From positions 62,001 to 126,000 of the forward strand of contig CP150571.1 of the NCBI GenBank assembly GCA_049487715.1: a stretch of DNA of 64,000 nt, written 5' to 3'. Positions 28,873 to 39,624 of the stretch are shown here, one piece after another. The position numbers were made by a program, and so were the translations under genes. The DNA is from Pycnococcus provasolii (lineage: Eukaryota; Chlorophyta; Pseudoscourfieldiophyceae; Pseudoscourfieldiales). Position 1 is the stretch's first letter. Each line of letters begins with the position of its first letter. The notes under the pieces are model-generated. The model worked only from the letters and a program-made list of their open reading frames with translations. It had not been told where the DNA came from and ran no database searches.

Positions 28873-29774
28873 ATTTTTGATGCTCCAAAAGCGGATGGCG
28901 AGATTCTGGACGCCAGAATATTCCGAGTTTCCGCGGGGAAACAGCTTTTCCAAACCCCTGATACCCTGACCTAGATCTGAACCTTCCGAATCCCCTCAGA
29001 ATCCCCTCGAGGCGTTTCTTGTCTCGGGGAATTTTTCACTGGGGAATTTTTCACTTTTCGGTCCCCGACTTTCTGAAGTATTTTCGATTTGAAACGAGAA
29101 AAAGATGCCTTGATGCCTCGGTTAGGGCTAGGGTTAGGGCTAGGGTTAGGGTTAGGGTAATAGGGCTACAGCTTCTTCCTCCTCGTCTTCCTACAAACTG
29201 GACAGAGGACTTGTCGTCAAGACGCCCTTGCAGATTGCTCGCCACCGCACTTACTGTACTTGCCCCCAGGCTGCCAGGGGCCCTATCAGCTGTATTGGAT
29301 AACCTACCTACGAGGCAGGTTAGAGCAGTCATAATGTAGCCATCCCACAGACTATGGTACAGAGATTCAAGGCAGTCAGGCGGGATGGCAGTATGTAGGA
29401 GGAAGTGCCGAGAGGCGAGAGGCGAGCGCTGTTTTACGCCTGATGACCAGCCTCTCCCGAGAAGAAACAAAAAAAGGTTAAGTTGGGACAAGGGGATATC
29501 AAAGGTGGAAGGAGGAGCCAGTAACCTTAACGGTCTCTACAGTGCAGAATACGAGTAGTGATTGCAGGGAAGAAGGGAAGGGAAGGGAACAGAAGAGCGT
29601 GGCAAAGCGGCCGAAGCCCATTCATTAGTCTATTATCATAGCCCAGCCAAGTCCACCACCCCTTGAGTCCAGCTGGTTCCCAACCCCGAAATCCATCCAT
29701 TCTTGAGGAAGGTCCCGACCAGAGTCCCGGCCGCGCATAACTCGCCTCTCCCCGGGCATACATAAGGGGACTCC
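28873..29774. promoter_or_regulatory. Divergent intergenic region, RCC1 protein / triple-ectodomain protein
   Basis: About 900 bp. It contains a TTAGGG-like array (29119-29160), AACCCCGAA (29682-29690), TAGTCTA (29626), a GGGAA microsatellite (29570-29588), and GAATCCCCTC repeats near 28991. No coding signal seen. Confidence 0.5.
29119..29160 (+). repeat. Interstitial TTAGGG-like array
   Basis: Six to seven units of GGTTAGGG/GGCTAGGG in a row, lying in a divergent intergenic region about 615 bp before the start codon at 29775. Confidence 0.85.
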
Positions 29775-32700
29775 ATGGCCATGGACGCCGCCACTTCAGG
29801 TGTGGGCGGTGTCTCCACCTGTGACTTGCAAGGAGTAGCGCCGCCACCGCCTGCACTCCTCTCCGTTTTTCAGCGGCGGCGGCGGCTTTCTGGAAGAAGA
29901 AGAAGAAGAAGGAAAAGCTTGCGGCCTGACTATAACCTTTACTTGTTCACGGTCTTGGCTCCCCTCTTCTGTGTTGTGCTCCTATGCACTTTCCCGTTCC
30001 AAGCACTGGCAGCACCCAGACTGGAGTGCTTCGCCTCCAGCGCTGCTTCGCCGCCACCGCCGCCGCCGCCACTCCCGCAAACGCCTGTACTGCAACTCAC
30101 AAACACAATCACCGTCGGCACGCAAACAGTACCGTGGGGCGCTTCCGTGTGCCTAACGCCGGAGGAAGTGCCGTTCGCCGAAGGGGAGGTTGAGGAAAGC
30201 TTGAAAGTCCTAGGGCGCGGTTTCAGCGTCGCGTACAGCGTCTACAACGCAGGAGCAGACGGAAACATCAATACAACCGCCGCCATCTGGAAGGATGACG
30301 TTTACCTGGACGGAAATCTCTCGCTCACCGTTGCGCACACAGACGTCAACAAATTTGGATACAAGACGACACGTACAGTCACCAGCACGTTCCGGCGTGT
30401 CGTCCGAACCGCAAACGACCTTCCGCCGCTCGCGCCACCGAGCGCGCGACAAGGCGTCAGCGTCGTCGAGCTCGGAGAACTGAAGAAAAGAGGGTATCCG
30501 CTTCTTCTGCGCGTCGACACGGGAAACGCGTTCGGACTCGTGCCCTCGAACGCAACGGCGCTCCTCGAGGCGTCCGTCACCGTGTTCTTCAGCTGGATTT
30601 ATTGCCCCACAAACTCACCGCCGCCGCTGCCTCCTCCGCCACCTGTGCCACCAACGCCTCTTCCGAGACTCTTCAGCCCGCCGAGTGGGCTCTGGATCGC
30701 TGGCAAGTGGGTGCCGTGGAGGTCGAACGTATGCCTGATTAAGAGCGACCTAGTGCGCACGCAGCTCTACAACAGCTCGCGCGAGGTGGAGTACGACTAC
30801 GGCTACGGAATCGACGTCGCGTACATCGAGGGAAATCAGGGAGAGGTGGACGTCGTCACCACGTACACGAATGCGCTGCTATTCAACGAAGATCTGATGG
30901 CGATCGACTACCCGCGCACCACGCTCCTCGTCAATGAAGAGCGCACCATTCTGCACAACGCCACGCCGTGCGAGTCGGCGACGTACCGCAAACCATCGCC
31001 GTACGCCGTGATTGATGGCGTGCCAACGGGCCTCGACTTCGGGTCAGACAGCTGCGTTCCCGGCCCGGGGAGCCGTGGACTTCACCTCGTCAGTGACGTC
31101 GCACCACAGGGACGAAACGTGCTCGAGCTGCGGCTGGACTACTACGACGCCGTTCCTGAGCGCTACGGCGGTGCGCCGAAAGGAACGTACTCCGTGGACA
31201 TATACTTCACGTGGGTCACCGCGTGCCCCACGGCTAAGCCGCCGCCCAGCCCTCCACCGCCGCCACCGCCCAACCCACCGCCTGTGCTAGAACCAGCAGA
31301 CCTCGATGCTGGCTGTACCGTGACGGTGGCTGGCAAGACTGCCATGTGGACCTCCAACATATGCCTTGAACGCAAACATATCAAGGTGTACACGACAGGT
31401 GGCATCGTGCGGCAACTTGGCGCGGCGAGCGATCTGACGCAGGAGCAAGAAAATGTCCTCGCCGTTGGTTTTGATATGGTGTACAGAACGACCAACATCG
31501 GCAAGGTGCGTGCGGCACCAGCGTGGGCTGACACCGTCCAAGTCGATGGCGAGCTCGTGCGCCACGTGCCTGCTGTTCGCTATAACGGAGATGCGACTTC
31601 TCGCATGCAAGCAGAGCTAGCAATCGGACAGCAGCGAACGACGCAAGTCTCATTCGGCTGCTCCATTCTACGGTCGCAAAGCATTCGGGGCAACTGCACA
31701 TACGACACTCTTGAGGGAGTGCGCATGCGCTATGATCAGCTCAGCGTGTGGGAGCATGTGATTAATGTCACGCTCGACGCAAATCGCATGGTCTCGGAAT
31801 CGGGCGAGGACAACAGCTTCCTGATCAAGGTCTACTTTGCCTGGCATCCAAAAGGTTGTCCGGCCAACAATCCGCCACCACCGCCATCGCCGCCGATGCC
31901 ACCGCCTGACGTGCCGAGCCCACCAGCTCCGCCAATCAAAAGCCCTCCACCACCGCCGTTCAGCCCGCCGCCGCCAAGTCCACCTCCGTCACCAAGTCCA
32001 CCTCCGTCACCGCCGGATCGGCCCTCTACGCCACCGCCACCGCCACCTCCCCCGAGCCCTCCACCTCCCAGTCCGCCGCCGCCGCCGCCGCCGCCGCTTC
32101 CGTTTCCACCACCGCCGCCGAGCCCACCGCCGCCACCGAACCCTCCGATTGCATGGGGAAGTTCGCAACTCTCCATTGTGCTCTGCGCCACGAACTTCCT
32201 TCCCCCACTCATCACCGAAACAACCGCCGAGCGTGTGGCAATCATCCTCGCTCTTGCGAATGCAACATCCACAATGGCGTCAAATGTCACGCTTCATAAC
32301 ATCGCCAGCCCATGCGGCTTTGACCGCCGCCTCCTACGTCGCCGCGGCGTTCTTGCTGTCGGCGATGAGACGCGTATGCAGGCGCGTGTCATGTTCAGCA
32401 CGAGCGCGGAGGCGGCAAGCGGGCTTGAGGCGCTAAAGAAAGCGTTAGACAGTGGTGAGCTCGCCTCGTCCGCCCGTTCTCGTGGCGTGCCCGTGACTGC
32501 ATTTTTCTACCGCACGCCGCTTGTGTTAACTCGTGCACCCGGACCGCCACCACCCTCGCCACCGCCGCCGCCGCCAGACTACGAGAAGGTGGCGCCTGAA
32601 GTGGTGGCGCCCAAGTCACCACGCGACGAGTTTGGCATCGAGGCTGTGATGGCGCTGATCGGCTCGCTGGCTGGCGCGGCGGTAATATTCGCGCTCGTGT

Positions 32701-33416
32701 ACGTATTCTACCAGATGCGAGGGAGAAAGCGCGACACGACTGTGAGTCCTGAGACGAAAGATCGCTGGATCATGGATGAATTCCGCGACCAGGCGATTCT
32801 CGCGATAAAGGCTCGTGCCGACGCGGAGGCTCAGGGCTTGCTTCCAGCGCCAGCTCCTGTGCTGCTCCTATCCGACAAGGCGCACGAGGAGGATGCGTCG
32901 GCGTCGGCGGTTGCGGGCGCTCTCCCGCCGAAAGAGTTGACAGTGTTGGCACTGCCCGCTCCTGCTCAACCCTCCCCCGGTGCTCCGGAGCGAATTCCTC
33001 GGCCGTTCGACCCCACCGCCCCTGCAGCACTTGCTGCAGTCAAGTACGACGTCGCGGGAAATCCCATTGCTGGGGCTCGATCTACCATCACAAGCAACGT
33101 GAACCCATATCGTGACGGTCCGCCACAAGGCGGCGGTGGTGGAGGAGGCGCCTTTTCGCTCGCGGCTTACTCCAAGCGGCCGGCTCCACCCAAGCGCGAT
33201 GACGTCTCGGCACGTCAAGTTGGGATTGCGCTCAACGACCGTCTGGCGGCGAAGATCCGCGCGGGCGACGCGACGCGCGACGTCGTGGCCGCGGAGGAAT
33301 CTGCCCATGCATCGAACAACTCGTGGGCGCGCAGTGCGCAGCGCCCTGCGCGCGATCGTTCCGAAACGCCCGTCGACCGTGATCGCAAGGCTGCGGTATC
33401 AACCTTTACGGGCTGA
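29775..33416 (+). CDS. Cell-surface membrane protein with three tandem novel ectodomains and SPPPP linkers
   Basis: 1213 residues in one exon. A basic N-terminus (RRRRLSGRRRRRRKS) precedes a hydrophobic segment (about 56-80) acting as signal peptide or anchor. Three related ~175-residue modules follow at about 107-280, 305-485 and 512-697. Each starts with a Trp and an [SN][VI]CL motif (PWGASVCL, PWRSNVCL, MWTSNICL) and ends with [VI][FY]F[ST A]W then C-P-[TA]-x-x-P-P-P. Proline-rich linkers separate them. A long SPPPP region (about 697-795), a juxtamembrane SEA-like module (about 797-915), a transmembrane helix (about 957-980) and a cytosolic tail complete it. The architecture recalls algal pherophorin/HRGP surface proteins, but I do not recognise the repeated module. 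Confidence 0.85.
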   Translation: MAMDAATSGVGGVSTCDLQGVAPPPPALLSVFQRRRRLSGRRRRRRKSLRPDYNLYLFTVLAPLFCVVLLCTFPFQALAAPRLECFASSAASPPPPPPPLPQTPVLQLTNTITVGTQTVPWGASVCLTPEEVPFAEGEVEESLKVLGRGFSVAYSVYNAGADGNINTTAAIWKDDVYLDGNLSLTVAHTDVNKFGYKTTRTVTSTFRRVVRTANDLPPLAPPSARQGVSVVELGELKKRGYPLLLRVDTGNAFGLVPSNATALLEASVTVFFSWIYCPTNSPPPLPPPPPVPPTPLPRLFSPPSGLWIAGKWVPWRSNVCLIKSDLVRTQLYNSSREVEYDYGYGIDVAYIEGNQGEVDVVTTYTNALLFNEDLMAIDYPRTTLLVNEERTILHNATPCESATYRKPSPYAVIDGVPTGLDFGSDSCVPGPGSRGLHLVSDVAPQGRNVLELRLDYYDAVPERYGGAPKGTYSVDIYFTWVTACPTAKPPPSPPPPPPPNPPPVLEPADLDAGCTVTVAGKTAMWTSNICLERKHIKVYTTGGIVRQLGAASDLTQEQENVLAVGFDMVYRTTNIGKVRAAPAWADTVQVDGELVRHVPAVRYNGDATSRMQAELAIGQQRTTQVSFGCSILRSQSIRGNCTYDTLEGVRMRYDQLSVWEHVINVTLDANRMVSESGEDNSFLIKVYFAWHPKGCPANNPPPPPSPPMPPPDVPSPPAPPIKSPPPPPFSPPPPSPPPSPSPPPSPPDRPSTPPPPPPPPSPPPPSPPPPPPPPLPFPPPPPSPPPPPNPPIAWGSSQLSIVLCATNFLPPLITETTAERVAIILALANATSTMASNVTLHNIASPCGFDRRLLRRRGVLAVGDETRMQARVMFSTSAEAASGLEALKKALDSGELASSARSRGVPVTAFFYRTPLVLTRAPGPPPPSPPPPPPDYEKVAPEVVAPKSPRDEFGIEAVMALIGSLAGAAVIFALVYVFYQMRGRKRDTTVSPETKDRWIMDEFRDQAILAIKARADAEAQGLLPAPAPVLLLSDKAHEEDASASAVAGALPPKELTVLALPAPAQPSPGAPERIPRPFDPTAPAALAAVKYDVAGNPIAGARSTITSNVNPYRDGPPQGGGGGGGAFSLAAYSKRPAPPKRDDVSARQVGIALNDRLAAKIRAGDATRDVVAAEESAHASNNSWARSAQRPARDRSETPVDRDRKAAVSTFTG

Positions 33417-34444
33417 ATCCTTGTTGCCGTTTTTTCTTTCATCACTCCTTTCCCTGAGTAATTATACGTTTTCTTTCGAGTACAAAAACATCCCGCCTGA
33501 AAGCATTATTTTGCAACGAGTGCGCGCGTGCGCGGCACCGGCACCTGCAGAGGAGCTAAGGCATTTCTCTCCAGGTTTGTTGTTGTCCTTTAGCACTTCT
33601 ATGGGGTTACCGTACCGGTGGGTACATGTACCGGTATCTTTAAAACTTAGTCTACTGTATGGGAGGCGGCGAGAAAAGTGACAGGAACCTGTGACAGGAT
33701 AGGCCTACCTGTAAGTCTTATCATAGGGAAGCTGTGGATATGACCGTTGAAGTTTGAACCCCAAGGCGGTTGGTTGCAAGGAAAAGGTTCCCTTTCTTAT
33801 ATCACCTTGTCCATCTCCCGCTTCCTTTTTGTTCTCTCCCTGTCTGACCCGTTGAAATCGTGCATGACCACCCACGTCCCGGACTCCCGGCACCTCCAGA
33901 GGGTAGGAAGGGTGACAACAAGACGGACTGGAAACAAGGGAGGAAGAGGGGGGGGAGGCCTCTTTCTCCCACATAAAGGGACCCCCACCAACCAATTGGA
34001 CTACCAATCCTGGAATCCATTTTCCTACGAGGGCAAACGGAGAGCTGCCTCCCCTTAGGAAGTATGTGTTTGTTTGTTAGTTCCTTTTGAAATCCAAAAA
34101 CTGAAATTGACAGATACAGTAGAATACAAGGTTGCTCGCAGGTTGTCCGAAAAGCAAAGCAAAGGGAAGGGAAGGGAAGGGAAGGGAAGTGCCTCAGGTG
34201 TCAGGTAATATAGTCTAAGACGTCCCCCTTCCCTTCCCTTCCCTTTCCTTTCCGTTCCCGTTGCGTTGTGTTGTGTTTCTTCTCGACCTCACCTCACCTG
34301 ACAGCTGGAAGAGTGAGTGGAAACACCTTCTGCAGACCATCAGTCGTTCTCCCTGCACAGCTCGCTTGACCTTCTGTCCCACCCGTCCCAGTAGTGCACG
34401 CGCTCTCATCCTCTCTGCAGGCGTCTTCTGTCTTAGGAGTCTTC
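33417..34444. promoter_or_regulatory. Intergenic region upstream of kinesin-14
   Basis: About 1 kb without a gene. It contains palindromic GTACCGGT/ACCGGTAC elements (33608-33640), TAGTCTA (33648, 34211) and the inverted GGGAA/TTCCC pair described separately. A stretch at 33780-34060 has open frames, but the translation is low complexity. Confidence 0.45.
34161..34253. repeat. Inverted pair of (GGGAA)n and (TTCCC)n tracts
   Basis: A purine tract of GGGAA units (34161-34190) and a pyrimidine tract of CCCTT units (34224-34253) form near-perfect 28-30 bp arms of an inverted repeat. The spacer is about 33 bp. The pair lies some 190 bp upstream of the kinesin start. Confidence 0.85.
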
Positions 34445-37400
34445 ATGGACTCGGCACCTCAGGACGACGACAGTGACTTCGCCTTAGTCGGTGCGACTCA
34501 TCATCTCTCTGAGGCGGAGGAGGGCGCAGCAACAGGTCTTGCGAACGCTTCCGAGCACGGTTGGCTCAAGTGGCCCGAAAGCAACTCGCCACCGCTCAGG
34601 CTTACCAAAAACATGGTGCTCAGCCCGACGAACCAACCGACGCCGGACGCCTTCTTCCACAGAAGCGGACTGCCGGGAGAACAAGTGGACGTCAGCCTCA
34701 TCGCAGAAGCGACCAACAGACGCAAGGCGGCAGCCGACTGGATTTCTGTCACCTGCAACGTAAACGTTCCCGTCGCAAGCGTCGCGGAATTCATCGACTC
34801 GCTGAAGTCGGGGCACACACTCAACGACCTCCTCAGCATCATATGCAAGCCAGTTCCGAAACCAGAGGTAAGAGAGTGCTCGAATGCCGCTACGCGCGCC
34901 GCGTCAAACAAATATCCAGACTGACTTTCGCTCACAAACCCACACACTCAAACAACAACAACCAACTTACACAGGGATTGCAAGGTTTCCTGTCGTACCT
35001 TAAGTCTCAAGGTCTGCCTCACCCGTTCCTCTTCGACGAGAAGGTCTTCGACGGAACGGATCTTCAGCGCAACGCCGCCGTCGTTGCCGACACGCTGCTT
35101 TTCCTGCGCACATGGTATGAGATGCAGCAGGGCATGTACCCCGACGTGGGGGAGAGTGCGAGCTTATGCACCGTGCGGTTCCGCTCGATCGACGTGCCCT
35201 GCCGCGTTCCGCTTTCTCACGCGTGGGACCCGGAAAGCGTCGCCGGGCTCATGACGGCAACAAAGTCCGAACCGGGCTCCGTCGACTCCAACCGCTCTAT
35301 GCGCCTGCGCAACAGGGCCGTCGACCTTCTCGTCGACCGCGTCTGGACTGTGCTGTGCTCCGTGCATTCCGCTGAAAAAATTTCCGACAAGACGCGACTC
35401 TCGGAGGAAATCGCACCAGTCGTGCGCGACGTGCTGCTTGACATGAAGGCAGACTTCGAGGACCACATGCGCGCAAGCCGGCGCTATCGTATGTCTGTCG
35501 AGAGCCAGCTCTCGGAGGCGCGGCGGGAGCTGCAGTCTCGCCGCGCGAGCGCGAGTCCGGGCGAGATTTGTATAAGCCCCGCATCGACCGCGAGCCCTTT
35601 GAATTCCAACGTGCGCAGCCCCCCTGTCAGCCCTTCTGCCGCGGAGGCGCGAGAGCGCGAGATGCAGTACAACCTCGCGGCGAAGACCGCGGAATTGGAA
35701 GCGTCTCAGGCGTTGTGCAAGCAGAAGGATGAAGACATTGTCGCTTTGCGTGAGCGTTGCGACAATCTCTCCAAGAATCTGCGCCGGTGCCGCCTTGAGT
35801 TGCAGGATCTCAAGGGTGCCGTGCGAGTGTTCGCGCGAGTTCGACCAACGGCAGAACAGACATGCATTAACGTGCTCGACGACTCTGAGCTCTGCCTATG
35901 GCTGCCACAGACGGCTGGAGTGCAAACTCCCAGACGTTCCAACGAAAACAAAGAGCACCGCTGCAAATATGACGCGTGCTATGGTCCCAGTGCGTCGAAC
36001 AAAGACGTGGCAGATGAGGTCATACCGCTTGCCCTGGGCGTACTCGACGGCTACTCGGCAGTCGTGCTTGCTTATGGTCAGACAGGCTCGGGCAAGACGT
36101 TCACAATGCTCGGCGAGGCATACACAAGCTCGGACGATGCAGTTCTGCGCAATGCCTCCTCTGGGTCGGCTCGCTTTGCCGAGAGCGTCAGGAGAGCCAG
36201 TGAGATGGCGAAGGGAGGTGTCATTGGACACTCGCTTGCGGCACTCTTTAACGAGATCAAAGATCGTAATTGCACTACATCCTGGACGTACGAAGTTGGT
36301 ATTGAGATCATTGAGATTTACAATGATCGCGCCGTTGACCTTCTTGGCAACGCCGCCGTTGACATTCAGACGGCGAGGAGCACTACAGACCTTGGAGGGG
36401 CACCAAATGCGACGAAGCGGCAGGTGCGCAGCCAGGCTGATGCGCTCGCCGCCATTGCGGAGGGTTTTGCGAAGCGCTCGACGGGTTCGACGAATATGAA
36501 CGCGGCCAGCAGCAGGAGTCACCTCGTCGTCACGTGCCATGTGACTGGGCACATTCATGCTGACGGGCACGGTGAACCGGTAAAGTCTATGCATGCACGC
36601 CTTCAGCTGTGCGACTTGGCGGGCTCCGAGCGAGTGGAGCGAAGCAAGGCTGAGGGCGATCGGTTTAAGGAGGCTTGTGCGATCAACAGGAGTTTGAGCT
36701 CACTTGGCACTGTGTTGCACTCCCTTCAGACTGGCGATGCGCATGTGCCATACCGCAACAGCAAACTAACTGAGCTGCTGAGCGGCGCACTGCAGAAAGG
36801 AGGGTGTCGCGCTGTAATGCTGATCCACGTCGCGCCGGAGACGGCGAGTGCAAATGAGAGCCTCTCCACCCTGCAGTTTGGAACTCGAGCCTCGCGCGTA
36901 ATGCTGGGCAAGACGGTGAAGTTGGAGGCTTCCGGGGATGCAAAGCGTGAGATCACGCATGAGCGTGAGAGGCGTCTGGCGGCTGAGCAGGCGCTGAAGC
37001 AGGCAACCAGCAAATTTGATCGGAATCAGGCAACGGAGCTCGCCGATCTTCGCGCCGCGCTAGCAAACGAGCAGAATAAACGCGCGCATGCGGAGCAGCT
37101 GGCAAAGCTTGCGGCAGTTAAGGCTGACAAGATGGAAAGTGACATGACTTCGATGATGCGGCGTAATGCGCTGACAAATGCAGCGCGTGCTGGTCTGGAC
37201 CACGGCGCATCCCCGGCGGTCAACCGTGGCAAGGAGAACCAGGGTGGGCAGTCATTCGAGGCGACAACGCCTCGTTCGGCGCGTCGCCCCGCGTCTGCAA
37301 TGGCAAGCCCGGCGAGAAGTACGACGCTGACGACACCTCAGAGCGAGCCGTTCTCCGCCGACAAGCGTCGAGCTCAGAGTGCGTTGAGGCGCAGCGAGAA

Positions 37401-37554
37401 CAACGAGCGTAACGAGCTGACGACGTCGTCTGCCACAAGGAGGCGCGCTGCAGGGCCGTTGACACCAGGATCCGCAACTTGGCGTGGTGGAGGTGGCTCT
37501 ATTTCAAGCGCAAGTCCGTTCCGGCGCACTTCACTGACGCAAGGCTGGAAATAA
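34445..37554 (+). CDS. Kinesin-14 with N-terminal CH-like domain; two exons
   Basis: Exon 1 is 34445-34867 and exon 2 is 34975-37554. A 107-bp GT-AG intron (GTAAGA...TTACACAG) joins them in phase 0, giving 1000 residues. Residues about 80-185 resemble the calponin-homology domain of plant KCH kinesins (AADWISVTC..., LKSGHTLNDLLSIICKP, PFLFDEKVFDGTDLQRNAAV). A coiled coil follows, then the kinesin-14 neck KGAVRVFARVRP (about 422) and the motor: GQTGSGKT P-loop near 508, NAASSRSH switch I, LCDLAGSERV switch II, NRSLSSLGTVLHSL and PYRNSKLTELL. The C-terminal tail has a second coiled coil and Ser/Arg-rich ends. Having the motor after the neck marks it as minus-end-directed. The CH part suggests it may link microtubules and actin. 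Confidence 0.93.
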
Positions 37555-37950
37555 GCACTGGCGTTCGAAGCTATGCTCCATTCCTCCGACAATCCACCGC
37601 CGTCCACTTATTGTTGTTGTTCTTTTTTTGTGATTTGTGTGGCTTATTCTATCCTTAGTAACGACTGACTCATCATCGCACTTGAATCTAAGGTTAAGCT
37701 TAAGGTGAATATATTATCAACCTCTGTTCAGTAAAATTTATCACCCGTTGCACGCCGGCCGCGAGTGTTTCTTGCAACTTCGCGGCCGGGCTCTTGACCG
37801 CCTTAATCAACGTGGTGCAGCAACAGCCGCGGACTTGCACCATGTCTGCGGCCGGCGCTGCCAGGTGAGTCGCAAGGACCTGTGGCAAGGGAGTTTAAAA
37901 GTTTCCGAACCGAGGTGGTATGTAGTAATCTCTGTGTGTGTGTGTGTGTC
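37555..37950. other. Convergent 3' flanks of kinesin-14 and Rab28
   Basis: About 400 bp. It holds T-rich stretches, a GGCCGCGA/TCGCGGCC inverted repeat (37757-37790) and a short (TG)n run near 37933. No gene seen. Confidence 0.5.
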
Positions 37951-38876
37951 TTACATGATCTGACACCCTCCTCTTGCTCTGGCGTTCTGCACCTCGCCGC
38001 CGACGCTGTTGGGGTTGTCTGTATCTCGTTTCGGGTGGTTGATGATGTTCGCCTTGACAACCGACGACGCCACCTCCACCTCGGGCTTGGTGAGCACGAC
38101 GCCTGCCAGGTCGGCGGCAACACGGTAGAAGGCTGCGCTGACGTTGTCGCCCGTCTTTGCGCTAACAAAGTAGGAGTACATCTCGTGCTCGTCGGCAAAC
38201 TCGTTGTGTTTTTCCGGCTTCACGGTTCGTATGTGCGTCAGATCTGCCTTGTTGGCGACAAGTGCTATGTATGGCATCTGCTCCCCCTCGAACGTGCTCT
38301 TGACGAGTTTCAGCCAGTCCTCGAGGTTTGCAAAGCTCTGGTAGTTTGAGATGTCGTACACGAGAAGGACCGCCTGTGCGCCGAATATGTAGTTTCGGAT
38401 CATGCGCCCGCCGATCGTCTGTCCCCCGATGTCCCACAGCTGAATGGCGACGTGTATGTCACCCGGAAGCACGAGCTGCTTGATGAAGAAGTCAAGTCCG
38501 ATGGTCTGCTTATAGGACTTGTTGAAGTGGTCATCTGTGAATCGCAGCGCCAACGACGTCTTGCCCACCGCGCCGTCGCCAAGGATGATCACCTATGGTA
38601 GCAACAAAAAAGAACCAGCCAAAAAAAAGAAACAAGAGTGTAGTGAAGCGAGGGTCCCGGGAGGTGAGCAAATATGACTTGAGCACATACATGTCTTTAT
38701 TAAGGGATCGCATATCAACAACAACAACAACAAAAGAAACCACATGGGGTGGTACCACATAATAAGTTACCACATAACATACATACCTTGTACTGCAGTT
38801 GCTCCGGCTCGTCGTCGGAGTCCGCCGCCGCACTTGAGCCTGTTGTTGCGGGAGCGGCCGAGCTCCGAGACGCCAT
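37951..38876 (-). CDS. RAB28: Small GTPase Rab28; two exons
   Basis: Exon 1 is 38876-38787 and exon 2 is 38592-37951, with a 194-bp intron (GTATGTATG...CCATAG) in phase 0, giving 243 residues. The G-motifs are GDGAVGKTS, WDIGGQTIGG, NKAD and SAKTGD. The run YKQTIGLDFF with WDIGGQTIGGRMIRNYIFGAQ is diagnostic of Rab28, where the usual Rab WDTAGQE is changed to WDIGGQT. The C-terminus CQIM is a CaaX box, so it is prenylated singly as in other Rab28s rather than by geranylgeranylation at CC. Rab28 travels with the BBSome and IFT trains in cilia, consistent with IFT121 elsewhere in the window. Confidence 0.95.
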
Positions 38877-39624
38877 AGATCCCACGGGTGGAAAAGAAAC
38901 AGGTCTCCTGAGAATGACACACGGTTGGTTCCCCGACCGGGCAAGCAAGGGACCGAACCCAACAGGCCACAGGGGAGAGCCTCCTTCCTCCAAGAGTCGC
39001 GTTGACTGAACGAACGAACTCAGGACTCCTGTTTCTTGTTTCTTTTGCAAGTGGCAAGTGGCAAGAAACAGTTTACAAGTTGGGCAGCAAACCTCCCTCC
39101 TCCCAGTGCCCCAGTTGCCAGTGTCCCGGGGGGGCCCAGCCCCTGGGGGAAGAAGACAACCCTAACCCCCGAACCCCAACCCCGAACCAGTTCCCCGAAC
39201 CCCGAACTCCTCTATAGACTATATACATTTTTAGAAGCTCCTACTTGATGAGCTCCTATGTAGGAAGTACCACAGATAAAATTTAGCAGGGAGGGAAACC
39301 TCACTCCTCATGGGGAACAGGTAAAGCCTTTAGGAAGTATGGGGAACCCTTCAATTCAATTGAGCAGTTTGAGCAGTTTTGCATTTCTAATTTCTTAGTA
39401 CTTCTTCTTTGGCGCGCTTCATGGTTTCTCCCCAGACTGCCACTATGCCAGTACCCTACAAGAAGAGCAAAAGAAACACAAAGCAGACAGACCCCTTTTC
39501 TTTTCTCGCGAAGCTTTTTTCGGTTTTAACGCCGCCCCATCCGGGTTCCCACCAAAGAATTCGTTCCATCGCAAATACGATTCTTCTACTGTGCGGCGAT
39601 TATACCTCGGGTAGGAGCAGTACG
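38877..39624. promoter_or_regulatory. Divergent intergenic region, Rab28 / DDT-domain protein
   Basis: About 750 bp. It contains a cluster of CCCTAA and AACCCCGAA-like units (39161-39210, exact copies at 39178 and 39198) and TAGACTA (39215). The last 200 bp are open in the frame of the following gene, so the start could be as early as 39421. Confidence 0.5.
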
